A stretch of DNA of 15,598 nucleotides from Myxococcales bacterium (lineage in GTDB: Bacteria > Myxococcota > Polyangia > Fen-1088): assembly GCA_003155465.1 (NCBI GenBank), contig PMCR01000494.1, positions 1 through 15,598 on the forward strand, read 5' to 3'. Below, one piece after another: positions 6,029 through 13,439 of the stretch (position 1 is the first letter of the stretch; each line of letters begins with the position of its first letter). Position numbers and translations under genes: made by a program. The notes under the pieces are model-generated. The model was not told the DNA's origin. It saw only the letters and a program-made list of their open reading frames with translations, and made no database searches.

Positions 6029-7074
6029 CAGAATCGCGCTCCGGCGAGCGCGGTGCCAATCCATGAAGGTCGGCCCGTGCTCGCGACATGGGTGTTCACA
6101 CTGTACAGCCGCGGTTCCTGCGTCAGCCACAGAGTGCCTGCCGTGACGTCGAAGAAGAAATGGCGGGAGAGAGTGGTCGCGATGCCCAAAGATGCGCGTC
6201 CGCCCAGCGACCACGCGGTGAGGTGTTGTCCTTGGAAGCCGGTATTGGCCATCCCCTCGGACGCCACATGATATACGCCGCCGCCTATTTCGGAGTGGGG
6301 GAGAAAGCGCCACCACTGCCAAAGCGTGAAGGTGAGACCCAGCCCGATGAAGCTTTGATCGACGCGCAGGGTTCCCCCTGGGGTTTGTAACTTTGGGCGC
6401 GTGCCCAGGCCGAACACACTGGCCGTGGCGCGAACCCAAGAACGCACTTGATATCCCGCTTCAAGGTACGGCAGAAGCGAAGGCGCGAAGCCCGAGGAGG
6501 TGGCAAGAACCGCGAGACCGCCGGCCAAGAAGATGCGATCTCGTATTGCAGGCATTCGCTCGGGCGGCGGAGGTGAAGGCAGTCGGTTGGCTGTCGCCAG
6601 CCTGTGAGCGAGGGTATCGAAGATGCGGGCACGAATGAAATCGACGGCTCGCACCGCGATGACGACGTCCGCTCGTTCCATCTCTTCATCAGAAACCTGC
6701 AAGTGAGCCACCGAGACCCTGCCGCTTGAACGATCGAGGAACCAGACGTCGAGCTGGCGGGCGCCCAGTTCCGGGCTTGCCGCATCGACCCGGTCAGCGA
6801 ACACCACGACCGCTGCGGTTCGCGGTCCGGGCGCGAGCGTTTCCAGCTGAGCGGCGGGCGTATTGGGAGCGTACGCGTGGATGAAGCGGACCTCGAAGCC
6901 AACCGACAGCGCTTCGCCACGCAGGCGATTGAGAGCCTCTTGCATGACGCTGTTCTGTCCTTCGGGAACTGCCACGGCAATCACTGCTGTCCCAGGATCC
7001 GCGGGTGCACCTGCCCCCGCGGTGTCAGGGGGGGGTGCAGCGGTGAAAAGGAAGGCGGCTAAGAAAACGTTCAC
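6028..7074 (-). CDS. Exported protein with periplasmic alpha/beta domain and C-terminal outer-membrane barrel
   Basis: 348 residues from a GTG at 7074 that overlaps the FecR stop (GTGA). A short signal sequence (MNVFLAAFLFTAA) is followed by a Pro/Ala-rich linker. Residues about 30-165 form an alpha/beta domain with alternating hydrophobic strands (TAVIAVAVPEG, RTAAVVVFADRV, LDVWFLDRSSGRVSVAHLQV) and a helix VDFIRARIFDTLAHRL. A Pro-rich hinge (PSPPPPERMP, about 167-176) then leads to amphipathic beta strands rich in Gly and aromatics, ending ...GTALAGARF with a C-terminal Phe, as in outer-membrane barrels. Proteins of this two-part design are, as far as I recall, common beside ECF sigma/FecR pairs in Myxococcota, with no settled function. 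I recognise no catalytic motif. Position between the regulator and the lyase suggests a surface sensor or anchor for the pathway; this is inference. Confidence 0.72.
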   Translation of the reverse strand: MNVFLAAFLFTAAPPPDTAGAGAPADPGTAVIAVAVPEGQNSVMQEALNRLRGEALSVGFEVRFIHAYAPNTPAAQLETLAPGPRTAAVVVFADRVDAASPELGARQLDVWFLDRSSGRVSVAHLQVSDEEMERADVVIAVRAVDFIRARIFDTLAHRLATANRLPSPPPPERMPAIRDRIFLAGGLAVLATSSGFAPSLLPYLEAGYQVRSWVRATASVFGLGTRPKLQTPGGTLRVDQSFIGLGLTFTLWQWWRFLPHSEIGGGVYHVASEGMANTGFQGQHLTAWSLGGRASLGIATTLSRHFFFDVTAGTLWLTQEPRLYSVNTHVASTGRPSWIGTALAGARF

Positions 7075-8351
7075 TCAGCCGGTGATTCTACAACGGACCG
7101 CGCGAGTTCGGCCTGATTCCCTTGGGGGAAACGTTGCAGGTAGGCCCGTGCAGCCTCGTGCGCCAGTTCGTGGTCCGTGCGCACGAGCAAAGTGAGCTTT
7201 CGTCCGAGTGCCTCGGAGGCATAGGGTCCGCGGCTGGCTTCCGCGAGGTAGGTGTCATACCAAGTCAGGGCGGCATCAGATGACGCGGCCCCAACTTCAG
7301 AGAGACGGCCCAGGAAGAAGGCGGCATCCTTGGCGCGATCACTTCCGGCGAACCGCGCCCGCAGGGCCAGCAAGGCCTGGCGGGCTGTCTCGTACTTCCT
7401 GGTGTAGCGGGCCGCGTCAGCCAGGGTTATGAGATCCAGGGCCGAGCCCCGAGCCAGGGTGACGTCAAGCCCGCGTCTCTCCGCGTCCTGTACAACGGCA
7501 GGAAAGTCTCCTTTCGCGATCAGATCTGACCAGGGGATCGGGTGGCTTGCCAGCCCTTCCTCACGCGTCGCGATCCGGCCTGGGCCACTGTGGGCGGCGT
7601 GCTTCGCCACGATCCGGCTGGCTTGTGGGGCTTCCGGCGGCGTCGCGACCGGCAGCGTCGAAGCGACCTGGACAGGAGCGGTGATGGGCGCTTCGCGCTG
7701 CGGGTTTGCGAACAGTTCCAGTGACTCGCCGCCACGCAGGGTCAAGACGCGATCCTCGCGTGGACACCGCACCTCGACCACCCCGGTCTTCATGTGCAGA
7801 TCCAGGCGTCCTTTCGCGGCCTCGAAGCCAAGGCGGAAGGCCGTGCCCTTCACCAAGACCGAAAATGGACCGGCCTCGAAGCGCCAGGAAGAGTGCGTGC
7901 GGGGCTTGACGAACACGTCGATGGAGCCATCGGTGACGGCCACCTGGGCCCCGTGCGCGTCGGTACCCAGCACCTTGATCTTGGCTGACGCTTCGATCCC
8001 CAGGCGCGACTCGTCGGAAAACAGCACGCGAGCTTCAGACGTGGCGGTGATGGTTTCAGCCGCTTCGACGGTCGCTCCCTCCACCATGTAGTGCAGCGGT
8101 CTGTCCGACGGATGAAGCGGCAGGCGATGGGCTGCGATTCCCAGCACGACGGCAACCGCAGCTGCCATGGCCCACTTGCCCCATGGAAACCTGGGACGCA
8201 GGGAAACCGGCTGGGCCAGTTCCTGTTCTTGTTCGAGGCGGGTTGCCAGCCGCTGCCAGCCCTGGTTCAGTTCGGCCTCGGTCACTTGCCCCAAGCCCTG
8301 CTCGGCCAGGCAAACGATGTCCTCGATAGTCAAGGGAGTGCGCCCGTTCAT
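7071..8351 (-). CDS. FecR-domain transmembrane regulator (anti-sigma-like) with C-terminal TPR-like repeats
   Basis: 426 residues from the ATG at 8351, chosen because it overlaps the sigma-factor stop as ATGA; the frame is open further up, but only inside the sigma gene. Residues 1-58 are a cytoplasmic part likely to contact the sigma factor, without a clear zinc-binding H-x3-C-x2-C motif. WAMAAAVAVVLGIAA (60-74) is the single membrane helix. A FecR domain spans about 85-215 (EARVLFSDESRLGIEASAKI, then GPFSVLVKGTAFRLG at 161-175, then TGVVEVRCPR and LTLRGGESLEL). A Pro/Ala linker follows, and from about 290 helical repeats (YTRKYETARQALLALRARF, KDAAFFLGRL, ALTWYDTYLAEA) look like tetratricopeptide or BamD-type repeats for protein contact in the periplasm. 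It probably transmits an envelope signal to the sigma factor. Iron-siderophore control as in classic FecR is not suggested, since no TonB receptor is nearby. Confidence 0.87.
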   Translation of the reverse strand: MNGRTPLTIEDIVCLAEQGLGQVTEAELNQGWQRLATRLEQEQELAQPVSLRPRFPWGKWAMAAAVAVVLGIAAHRLPLHPSDRPLHYMVEGATVEAAETITATSEARVLFSDESRLGIEASAKIKVLGTDAHGAQVAVTDGSIDVFVKPRTHSSWRFEAGPFSVLVKGTAFRLGFEAAKGRLDLHMKTGVVEVRCPREDRVLTLRGGESLELFANPQREAPITAPVQVASTLPVATPPEAPQASRIVAKHAAHSGPGRIATREEGLASHPIPWSDLIAKGDFPAVVQDAERRGLDVTLARGSALDLITLADAARYTRKYETARQALLALRARFAGSDRAKDAAFFLGRLSEVGAASSDAALTWYDTYLAEASRGPYASEALGRKLTLLVRTDHELAHEAARAYLQRFPQGNQAELARSVVESPAE

Positions 8352-9094
8352 AGTCGCCCACCCCGGAAGAGACAGGTCGACGTCGGCGTACCCGAGCGGG
8401 CGTGCCCTCGCTTCTCCTCTTGAGCAATGGCCTTGTGGATCGAAGTCAAGGCCTTGGCAAGGTACCGCTTCACCGTGGCCAGCGAGATGCCCAGGCCCGA
8501 CGCGATTTCCTGCAAGTCCATTCCATCTACGTGCCGGAGGACGAACACGGCCCTGTACTTGTCGCGCATCCCGTCGAGACTTCGCTGGACGCACAACAGG
8601 GTCTCGCGCATCTCGAAATCGGTCGGTGACGAGGACGAGGGCGTGCCGAGATCTTGGCACTGCGCAACGATCCGGCGGCGCACGCGGAAGCGGCGGATTT
8701 CCTCTTTCAGCACGCGAACCGCCACGGAATACACGAAGCTGCGAAGGGCCGAGGCCTTTTCCAGGGTGTACAACTTGCGAAATACCCGGAGGAAGACCTC
8801 TTGGGTCAGATCGTCGTGGTCATGGCGCTGTCGGAGTACGCGGCGGAAAAGGCCATAGACCATGGGTGCGAAGCGAAACCAAATCTCGCGCTGGGCCCAG
8901 ACTTGGCCCACGAAGGCTGACCGGGCCAGAATGACGTCGTCGGCATCGGCACCCACGCGGTCCTCGAAGTGAGGTTCTGAATCGTCGGTGCACGGGTCTT
9001 TCGTGCACAGCGGCACTATGTGAAGACCGCTGCCGGGAATAGACCGCTCGGACACGGATCCAATTCTAGCAGGGTTGGCAACACATACACGCAT
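8348..9094 (-). CDS. ECF-type RNA polymerase sigma factor
   Basis: 248 residues from an ATG at 9094. Sigma region 2 spans about 74-140 (FAPMVYGLFRRVL, then HDHDDLTQEVFLRVFRKL with the DDLxQEVF core), region 4 about 164-224 (LDGMRDKYRAVFVLRHVDGM and the HTH LQEIASGLGISLATVKRYLA). There is no region 1.1 or 3, as expected for ECF factors. The first 50 residues, with scattered cysteines (C4, C30, C35), are not conserved-looking; the actual start may be further in, as ECF proteins of this type usually begin only 15 to 25 residues before region 2. The stop overlaps the FecR ATG (ATGA). It would direct RNA polymerase to promoters of this operon or of other polysaccharide genes, held in check or activated by the FecR partner. 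Confidence 0.92.
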   Translation of the reverse strand: MRVCVANPARIGSVSERSIPGSGLHIVPLCTKDPCTDDSEPHFEDRVGADADDVILARSAFVGQVWAQREIWFRFAPMVYGLFRRVLRQRHDHDDLTQEVFLRVFRKLYTLEKASALRSFVYSVAVRVLKEEIRRFRVRRRIVAQCQDLGTPSSSSPTDFEMRETLLCVQRSLDGMRDKYRAVFVLRHVDGMDLQEIASGLGISLATVKRYLAKALTSIHKAIAQEEKRGHARSGTPTSTCLFRGGRL

Positions 9095-9152
9095 TGGGCT
9101 GGCTCTCTGTCGTCGATCAGATGCTTCTTACATAGCGCAGTGTCCTGACGGT

Positions 9153-11099
9153 TCACGGACGGCTCACAAATTCGCTCCGGGTTCCAAGAACGTCACGCAC
9201 CTTGGCAACCAGTTCTTCGCTGGTGTACGGCTTCTGGATGAAGCCTGCCAACCCTTTGCCGGCGAACAGGTTGACGACATCTTGCTCATTGTAGCCAGAG
9301 CTGAGGATGACCTTGACGTCCGGCTTGATCAGGCGCAGTTCGCGGAAGCAGGCCTCACCGTCGAGGTGGGGCATGGTGAGGTCGAGAACGACCAGAACCA
9401 CCTCGGCCATAGCGAGCTTGAAGGCGTCCACGGCCTGGCGACCGTCCCCGGCAGAGATCACGGTGAATCCCACCCGCTCAAGCATCCGCCGGGTAAGGTT
9501 GAGCACAGTCTCCTCGTCGTCGACCAAGAGGATCTTGCCCTGGCCTCGCCAGGCCTTGTTTTTGGCCATAGTGTTCGGAACCCCGCGCACCTGGACATCG
9601 GAGGCTGGGAAAAGTAACTTGAAGGTCGTGCCGCGGCCGACTTCGCCGTGGACCTTGATAGCGCCCCTGTGGCCGCGCACGATGCCCAGGACGGCGGCCA
9701 GACCCAGGCCCCGGCCGGTGAACTTGGTGGTGAAGAACGGATCGAAGATGCGATCCTGGGTCGCCTTGTCCATACCGGACCCGTTGTCCGCAACCTCCAC
9801 GTACACGAAGTCGCCGGGTCGGACGCCGTCCGCGGCAAAACAGGTCCTCAAGTAATCGGCGTCGCAATGGGCCAAGCCGGTTGTAATGGAGATGACGCCG
9901 CTGCGATCCCCGATCGCCTCCGATGCGTTGACGATGAGATTCATGATCGTCTGCCGCATCTGCGTGGCGTCTGCCTCGATCGCGGGCAGATCATTGCCGA
10001 AGCGGTACTTGAGCACGACCTTCTTGCTGATGCTGACCAGGAGAAGGTGTCCCATCTCCTGCACGAGTTCCGTCAGACTGAGCGGCTGTACCAGAAAGCG
10101 TCCCTTGCCGCTGTAGGCGAGGAGTTGCCGGCACAGCTCGGCAGCACGACGGGCGGAGGTTTCGATAGCGCCCAGGCTCTCGCGCGCCGGTGCGACCGGT
10201 GACAGTTCAGCCAGTGCCAGATCAGCGTTGCCCAGGATGCCGGTCAGCAGGTTGTTGAAGTCGTGCGCGATCCCGCCGGCGAGCACGCCCAGGCTTTCCA
10301 GTTTCTGGCTGTGCAGCACCTGCTGTTCGAGGTTGCGCTGGTCGGTGATGTCCTGCCCCCCGGTGAGGATGAGCGTCTGCTCGCCCATCTCCACCATGCG
10401 CGCCGAGATCCGCATGATTGCGGCCTTGCCGTCTTTGCAGCGAAGCCTGGCCTCAAGGCGGTGGATCTCCCCCGTGCGCGCAAGTTCGGCGTACATGGCC
10501 TCGCGCTGTTTCGGGTCGGTCCACAACCCGATCTCGGTTGGGTTGTGTCCAACCAGTTCTGCCTCGGCGTAGCCCGCGACCCTGCAGAAGGCTTCGTTGC
10601 AGCTCAGCAAGACGCCATCGGGTGAGGAAATCGTGAGGGGATCGGGCGCGAAGTTGAAGACCTTGCGGAAGCGTTCCTCGCTCTTCTGCAAATCCTGCTC
10701 GTGGCGCTTCTGCTCTGACAGGTCGAGAAAGATCGTGGCGAAGAAGCCAGGACCAAGCGGCGCGATACTGAGGGCGAAGTGGCGGGCAAGGGGCGGAAAG
10801 AAGACCTCCAGCCTGGAGGCTCGCCCTGACAGACCCACGGCAGAGAACTCGGCCAGGTACGGGGCCTGGGGCGTGCCGTAGGCTTCGCTGGCCAGCCTGC
10901 CGACCACCTGCTCGGGCTTCAGTCCCGTGCACTGCTCATACTGCGGGTTGACAGCAAGAATGCGGTAGTCGACCGGTCTGCCTGTGGCGTCGCACACCAC
11001 TTCATGCAGGGCCACCCCCTCCGCCATGTGGCGAAAAAGGGAGCCAAAGAGCTTCTCGGCGTCGATGTGTACGCTGGGCATGAAACTGCGCCCGTCCAT
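9153..11099 (-). CDS. Hybrid sensor histidine kinase with PAS domains and C-terminal receiver
   Basis: 648 residues from the ATG at 11099, preferred over the in-frame GTG at 11111 because GGGAGG sits 4 bases before it and contains that GTG. No membrane segment or signal peptide, so a cytoplasmic sensor. Two PAS-type domains (about 12-127, and 140-255 with FNFAPDPLTISSPDGVLLSC and the GGQDITDQRNLE exit) lead to HisKA with LAGGIAHDFNNLL, phospho-acceptor His279. The HATPase has the N box NLIVNASEAI (Asn391 region shifts to 387), G1 ADNGSGMD (Asp438-x-Gly440) and G2 GRGLGLAAVLG. The receiver starts KILLVDDEE, with phospho-acceptor Asp573 in VVLDLTMP and Lys623 in FIQKPY. The GIAHDFNN type is common among myxobacterial orphan kinases. 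No output response regulator is adjacent, so the partner is unknown. It is divergent from the W/Mo importer genes. The stop is 58 bases before the sigma-factor start, but on the same strand and downstream of its own gene, so the kinase may be transcribed into the sigma operon. Confidence 0.95.
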   Translation of the reverse strand: MDGRSFMPSVHIDAEKLFGSLFRHMAEGVALHEVVCDATGRPVDYRILAVNPQYEQCTGLKPEQVVGRLASEAYGTPQAPYLAEFSAVGLSGRASRLEVFFPPLARHFALSIAPLGPGFFATIFLDLSEQKRHEQDLQKSEERFRKVFNFAPDPLTISSPDGVLLSCNEAFCRVAGYAEAELVGHNPTEIGLWTDPKQREAMYAELARTGEIHRLEARLRCKDGKAAIMRISARMVEMGEQTLILTGGQDITDQRNLEQQVLHSQKLESLGVLAGGIAHDFNNLLTGILGNADLALAELSPVAPARESLGAIETSARRAAELCRQLLAYSGKGRFLVQPLSLTELVQEMGHLLLVSISKKVVLKYRFGNDLPAIEADATQMRQTIMNLIVNASEAIGDRSGVISITTGLAHCDADYLRTCFAADGVRPGDFVYVEVADNGSGMDKATQDRIFDPFFTTKFTGRGLGLAAVLGIVRGHRGAIKVHGEVGRGTTFKLLFPASDVQVRGVPNTMAKNKAWRGQGKILLVDDEETVLNLTRRMLERVGFTVISAGDGRQAVDAFKLAMAEVVLVVLDLTMPHLDGEACFRELRLIKPDVKVILSSGYNEQDVVNLFAGKGLAGFIQKPYTSEELVAKVRDVLGTRSEFVSRP

Positions 11100-11241
11100 T
11101 CGGCCTCCCACTCCGATGACTTGAACCGCGAGACTACGGCCGAAGTCGCCAGCAGCACCTTACCACCATCCGCGAACAGGAAGTGGAGAAGTGCCGTGCT
11201 CTAGGCGGTCGCCAGCGGCCACGGCGTTGTATGCTGTGGCC
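11100..11241. promoter_or_regulatory. Divergent intergenic region between the hybrid kinase and the W/Mo importer
   Basis: These 142 bases separate two genes that point away from each other, so promoters for both must lie here or in the gene starts. The kinase Shine-Dalgarno (GGGAGG on the - strand) is at 11104-11109. I found no clear -35/-10 pair, -24/-12 element or ModE-like palindrome. No Shine-Dalgarno is evident before the importer ATG at 11242. Confidence 0.45.
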
Positions 11242-12222
11242 ATGTCTGCCTTCCTGGCTAGCTGGTCACCCGGCCTGCGCTGCGGCCTGCTGTGCCTGCT
11301 TGTCGTCACGGGGTGTCGAAAGGCCCCAGTCGAAATAGTAGTCTTTCACGCCACCAGTTTGACCGCCGTGCTCGGGGACGTGGCGGAGAAGTTCCAGCAC
11401 GACAACCCGCGCATCCGCGTCCGGCTAGAGCCGAGTGGTTCCCAGGTTGCTGCACGCAAGGTCGTCGAGTTGGGCATGCGCGCGGATATCGTTGCGGTGG
11501 CAGACGCCGGAATCATCGGCAAGATGATGATTCCCCAGCATGCGAGTTGGAACGTGGTGTTCGCGATCAACGAGATCGTGCTGACCCACAAGGACCATAG
11601 CCGGTTCACCGACGAGATCAGCACCCAGAACTGGCCCAGCGTGCTGGGCCGGCCGGGCGTGCGCCTGGGCCGGGCTGATCCCGACACCGCGCCTTTGGGG
11701 TATCACACCTTGCTGACCTGGCAGCTTGCCGAGAAGTCGGGGAGCTATGGCGACGCAGGCGTGAACCTGGCGACGCGGCTTTCCGGCCTCTGCGCCAGGG
11801 AACATGTGACCCACGACGAGTCGGAGCTGCTGACTCTTCTCGAAGCCCGCGCCATCGACTACGCATTCCTGTTTCGTTCCACGGCCGAGGACCATCACCT
11901 GAAGATCACCGCGCTTCCGGCCGAGCAGAATCTGTCCCAGCCCGAGCTGGCCGGGCAGTACGCCGGCGCCAGTGTCGAGGTCCGCATGAAGCAGGGCGAA
12001 GGCAGAGCGCGCATCACCGGTGGCCCCATCACCAATGGCCTAACCATCCCCGCGGGCGCGCCTCATGCCGCCCTGGCGCAGCGTTTCGTCGCCATGCTGC
12101 TCGGCGAGGGCGGCAAGCGCCTGCTTGAAAGGCGCGGCTTCCATCCGGCCAAGCCCGCCTGGTGCAGCCCCTGCACCGGGCTTCCCGAGGATCTCGGCTC
12201 CCTGCTGGTAGCAAGACCGTGA
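11242..12222 (+). CDS. wtpA: Tungstate/molybdate ABC transporter substrate-binding lipoprotein (WtpA-like)
   Basis: 326 residues from the ATG at 11242; an ATG-like start further up (11191) would add 17 residues without purpose. The signal GLLCLLVVTGC ends in a good lipobox (V-T-G-C, Cys25), giving a membrane-anchored binding protein. The sequence follows the WtpA/ModA oxyanion-binding pattern: VVFHATSLTAVL (33-44), LEPSGSQVAARKVVELGMRADIVAVAD (about 62-88), MMIPQHASWNVVFAINEIVL (95-114), ISTQNWPSVL, and RADPDTAPLGYHTLLTWQLAEK (from 144). WtpA proteins share the HA-SL, G-S-AAARK, MMIP and DP-ADP-GYR blocks, so WtpA fits better than classical ModA. The oxyanion would be held by backbone and hydroxyl groups with one or two acidic ligands in this family. 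The C-terminal part, GGPITNGLTIPAGAPH, is typical as well. Its stop overlaps the permease GTG (GTGA). Whether it prefers tungstate or molybdate cannot be told from sequence. Confidence 0.9.
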   Translation: MSAFLASWSPGLRCGLLCLLVVTGCRKAPVEIVVFHATSLTAVLGDVAEKFQHDNPRIRVRLEPSGSQVAARKVVELGMRADIVAVADAGIIGKMMIPQHASWNVVFAINEIVLTHKDHSRFTDEISTQNWPSVLGRPGVRLGRADPDTAPLGYHTLLTWQLAEKSGSYGDAGVNLATRLSGLCAREHVTHDESELLTLLEARAIDYAFLFRSTAEDHHLKITALPAEQNLSQPELAGQYAGASVEVRMKQGEGRARITGGPITNGLTIPAGAPHAALAQRFVAMLLGEGGKRLLERRGFHPAKPAWCSPCTGLPEDLGSLLVARP

Positions 12223-13439
12223 AGGTGGCAGCCAAACAGATCGGGGCCGCCATCGTTGTGCTGGCGGCGATCCACGTTGGGTTGGGTCTCCTGCCCGAGC
12301 CGCCCTTCACGGTGCCCATGAACTTGGTGCTGTTCTTCACCAATGTCTTCGTATTTCACGCGGCGGCCGCAACCCTGGCCCGGCGATCGGCGCGCACGGT
12401 GGGGCTATTCCTCGTCGGCTACTTCGTTCTCTTTCTGCTCGTGCTGGTGCTGCTGGGCAAGACGCCGCTCTTCATCCTGCTGGTGGTGGCGTACGCCAGC
12501 CTGTTTGCCTCGCCGGTCTTGCTCGGGTTCTTTGTCATCTTCGTGCTGTCGTTCGTGCTTCTGCAGCCCTACGCCTTCGAGACCTTCGTTCCGCTGGCCC
12601 TCATCTACAGCACCCTGTGGCGAGTGCGACGGGTGACGTCGCGCTTCGTCCGTATCTGCCTGGGCTGTGGTCTGGTGGCTTTCGGCATCGTGCTGTTTCC
12701 GCTCATTCACCTGGCGGGCGAGGATTCGGTACAGACCCTGTGGCGCACGTTCGTCCGTCCCGAGGTGCGCGACGCCCTGTGGTTGAGCCTGGCGTCGTCC
12801 ACCCTGGCCACGCTGGTGGTGGGGTTGTGGGGCATTCCGCTCGCCTATGCCCTGGCCCGCGTCGACTTTCCGGGCAAGCGCTGGGTGGAATCGCTGGTCG
12901 ACGTGCCCATCCTGGTGCCGCAATCGGTGGCCGGCGTGGCGCTCATCGTGCTGCTTGGCCCGGGCAGCATCTTGGGCGGGGCCCTGGAATCCCTGCACCT
13001 TCCCATCTCAGGATCGCTTGTGGGCGTTGTCATCGCCCAGGTTTTCGTGGCCGCGCCATTCCTCATCAAGACGACCATGACCGCCTTCGAATCGGTGCCC
13101 TTGCGGCTGGAACTGGCCTCGCGCAGCCTGGGCGCCTCACCGGCGGCGACCTTCTGGCGCATCTCGCTGCCCTTGGCCTCACGCGGGATCCTGGTCGGCG
13201 GCACCCTGGCCTGGGCACGTGCCATCAGCGAGTTCGGTTGCATCGTACTGTTCGCCAGTTCGCCAGTCACTGCGCCCGTGCTGGTGCACACCGAGTTCTT
13301 GCGCGCGGGGGTTTCGGAGAGCCGGCCCATCGCCGTGCTGCTGCTCGTGATTTGTCTGTGGGTGTTCGTCATGCTGCAGTTCGGGCAGACCCTGATGCCC
13401 TTTGCCTTGCGCCGGCCGCGCCGGGAGCGCCGCCCATGA
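12219..13439 (+). CDS. W/Mo ABC transporter permease with an extra N-terminal membrane domain (WtpB/ModB-like)
   Basis: 406 residues from the GTG at 12219, which overlaps the binding-protein stop (GTGA). The C-terminal part (about 170-395) is a standard oxyanion permease: a start like LWRTFVRPEVRDALWLSLASS, six likely helices, ILVPQSVAGVALIVLLG, and the ATPase-contacting EAA loop LASRSLGASPAATFWRISLP (about 299-318). Usual ModB/WtpB length is 220-280 residues. Here an additional 145-165 residues precede it, with about five hydrophobic helices (AAIVVLAAIHVGLGLL, MNLVLFFTNVFVFHAAAATL, VGLFLVGYFVLFLLVLVLLG, then PLFILLVVAYASLFASPVLLG and LLGFFVIFVLSFVLL) and short loops. I do not recognise this extension. 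The gene order binding protein, permease, ATPase with ATG/GTG overlaps is that of one operon. Confidence 0.9.
   Translation: MKVAAKQIGAAIVVLAAIHVGLGLLPEPPFTVPMNLVLFFTNVFVFHAAAATLARRSARTVGLFLVGYFVLFLLVLVLLGKTPLFILLVVAYASLFASPVLLGFFVIFVLSFVLLQPYAFETFVPLALIYSTLWRVRRVTSRFVRICLGCGLVAFGIVLFPLIHLAGEDSVQTLWRTFVRPEVRDALWLSLASSTLATLVVGLWGIPLAYALARVDFPGKRWVESLVDVPILVPQSVAGVALIVLLGPGSILGGALESLHLPISGSLVGVVIAQVFVAAPFLIKTTMTAFESVPLRLELASRSLGASPAATFWRISLPLASRGILVGGTLAWARAISEFGCIVLFASSPVTAPVLVHTEFLRAGVSESRPIAVLLLVICLWVFVMLQFGQTLMPFALRRPRRERRP

Noticed and set aside
6029..6439. N-terminal extension of the lyase frame to 793 residues
   Set aside because: It overlaps the barrel gene in another frame and has no signal peptide; the ATG at 6028 gives a signal sequence and a TGATG junction.
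8352..8660. N-terminal extension of the FecR frame
   Set aside because: Lies inside the sigma-factor gene and has no domain; the ATG at 8351 makes an ATGA overlap.
9648..10202. 184-residue + strand frame
   Set aside because: Shadow of the histidine kinase; low-information composition.
12617..13435. N-terminal extension of the ATPase frame
   Set aside because: Out-of-frame reading of the permease; the ATG at 13436 starts directly at the conserved ATPase N-terminus.
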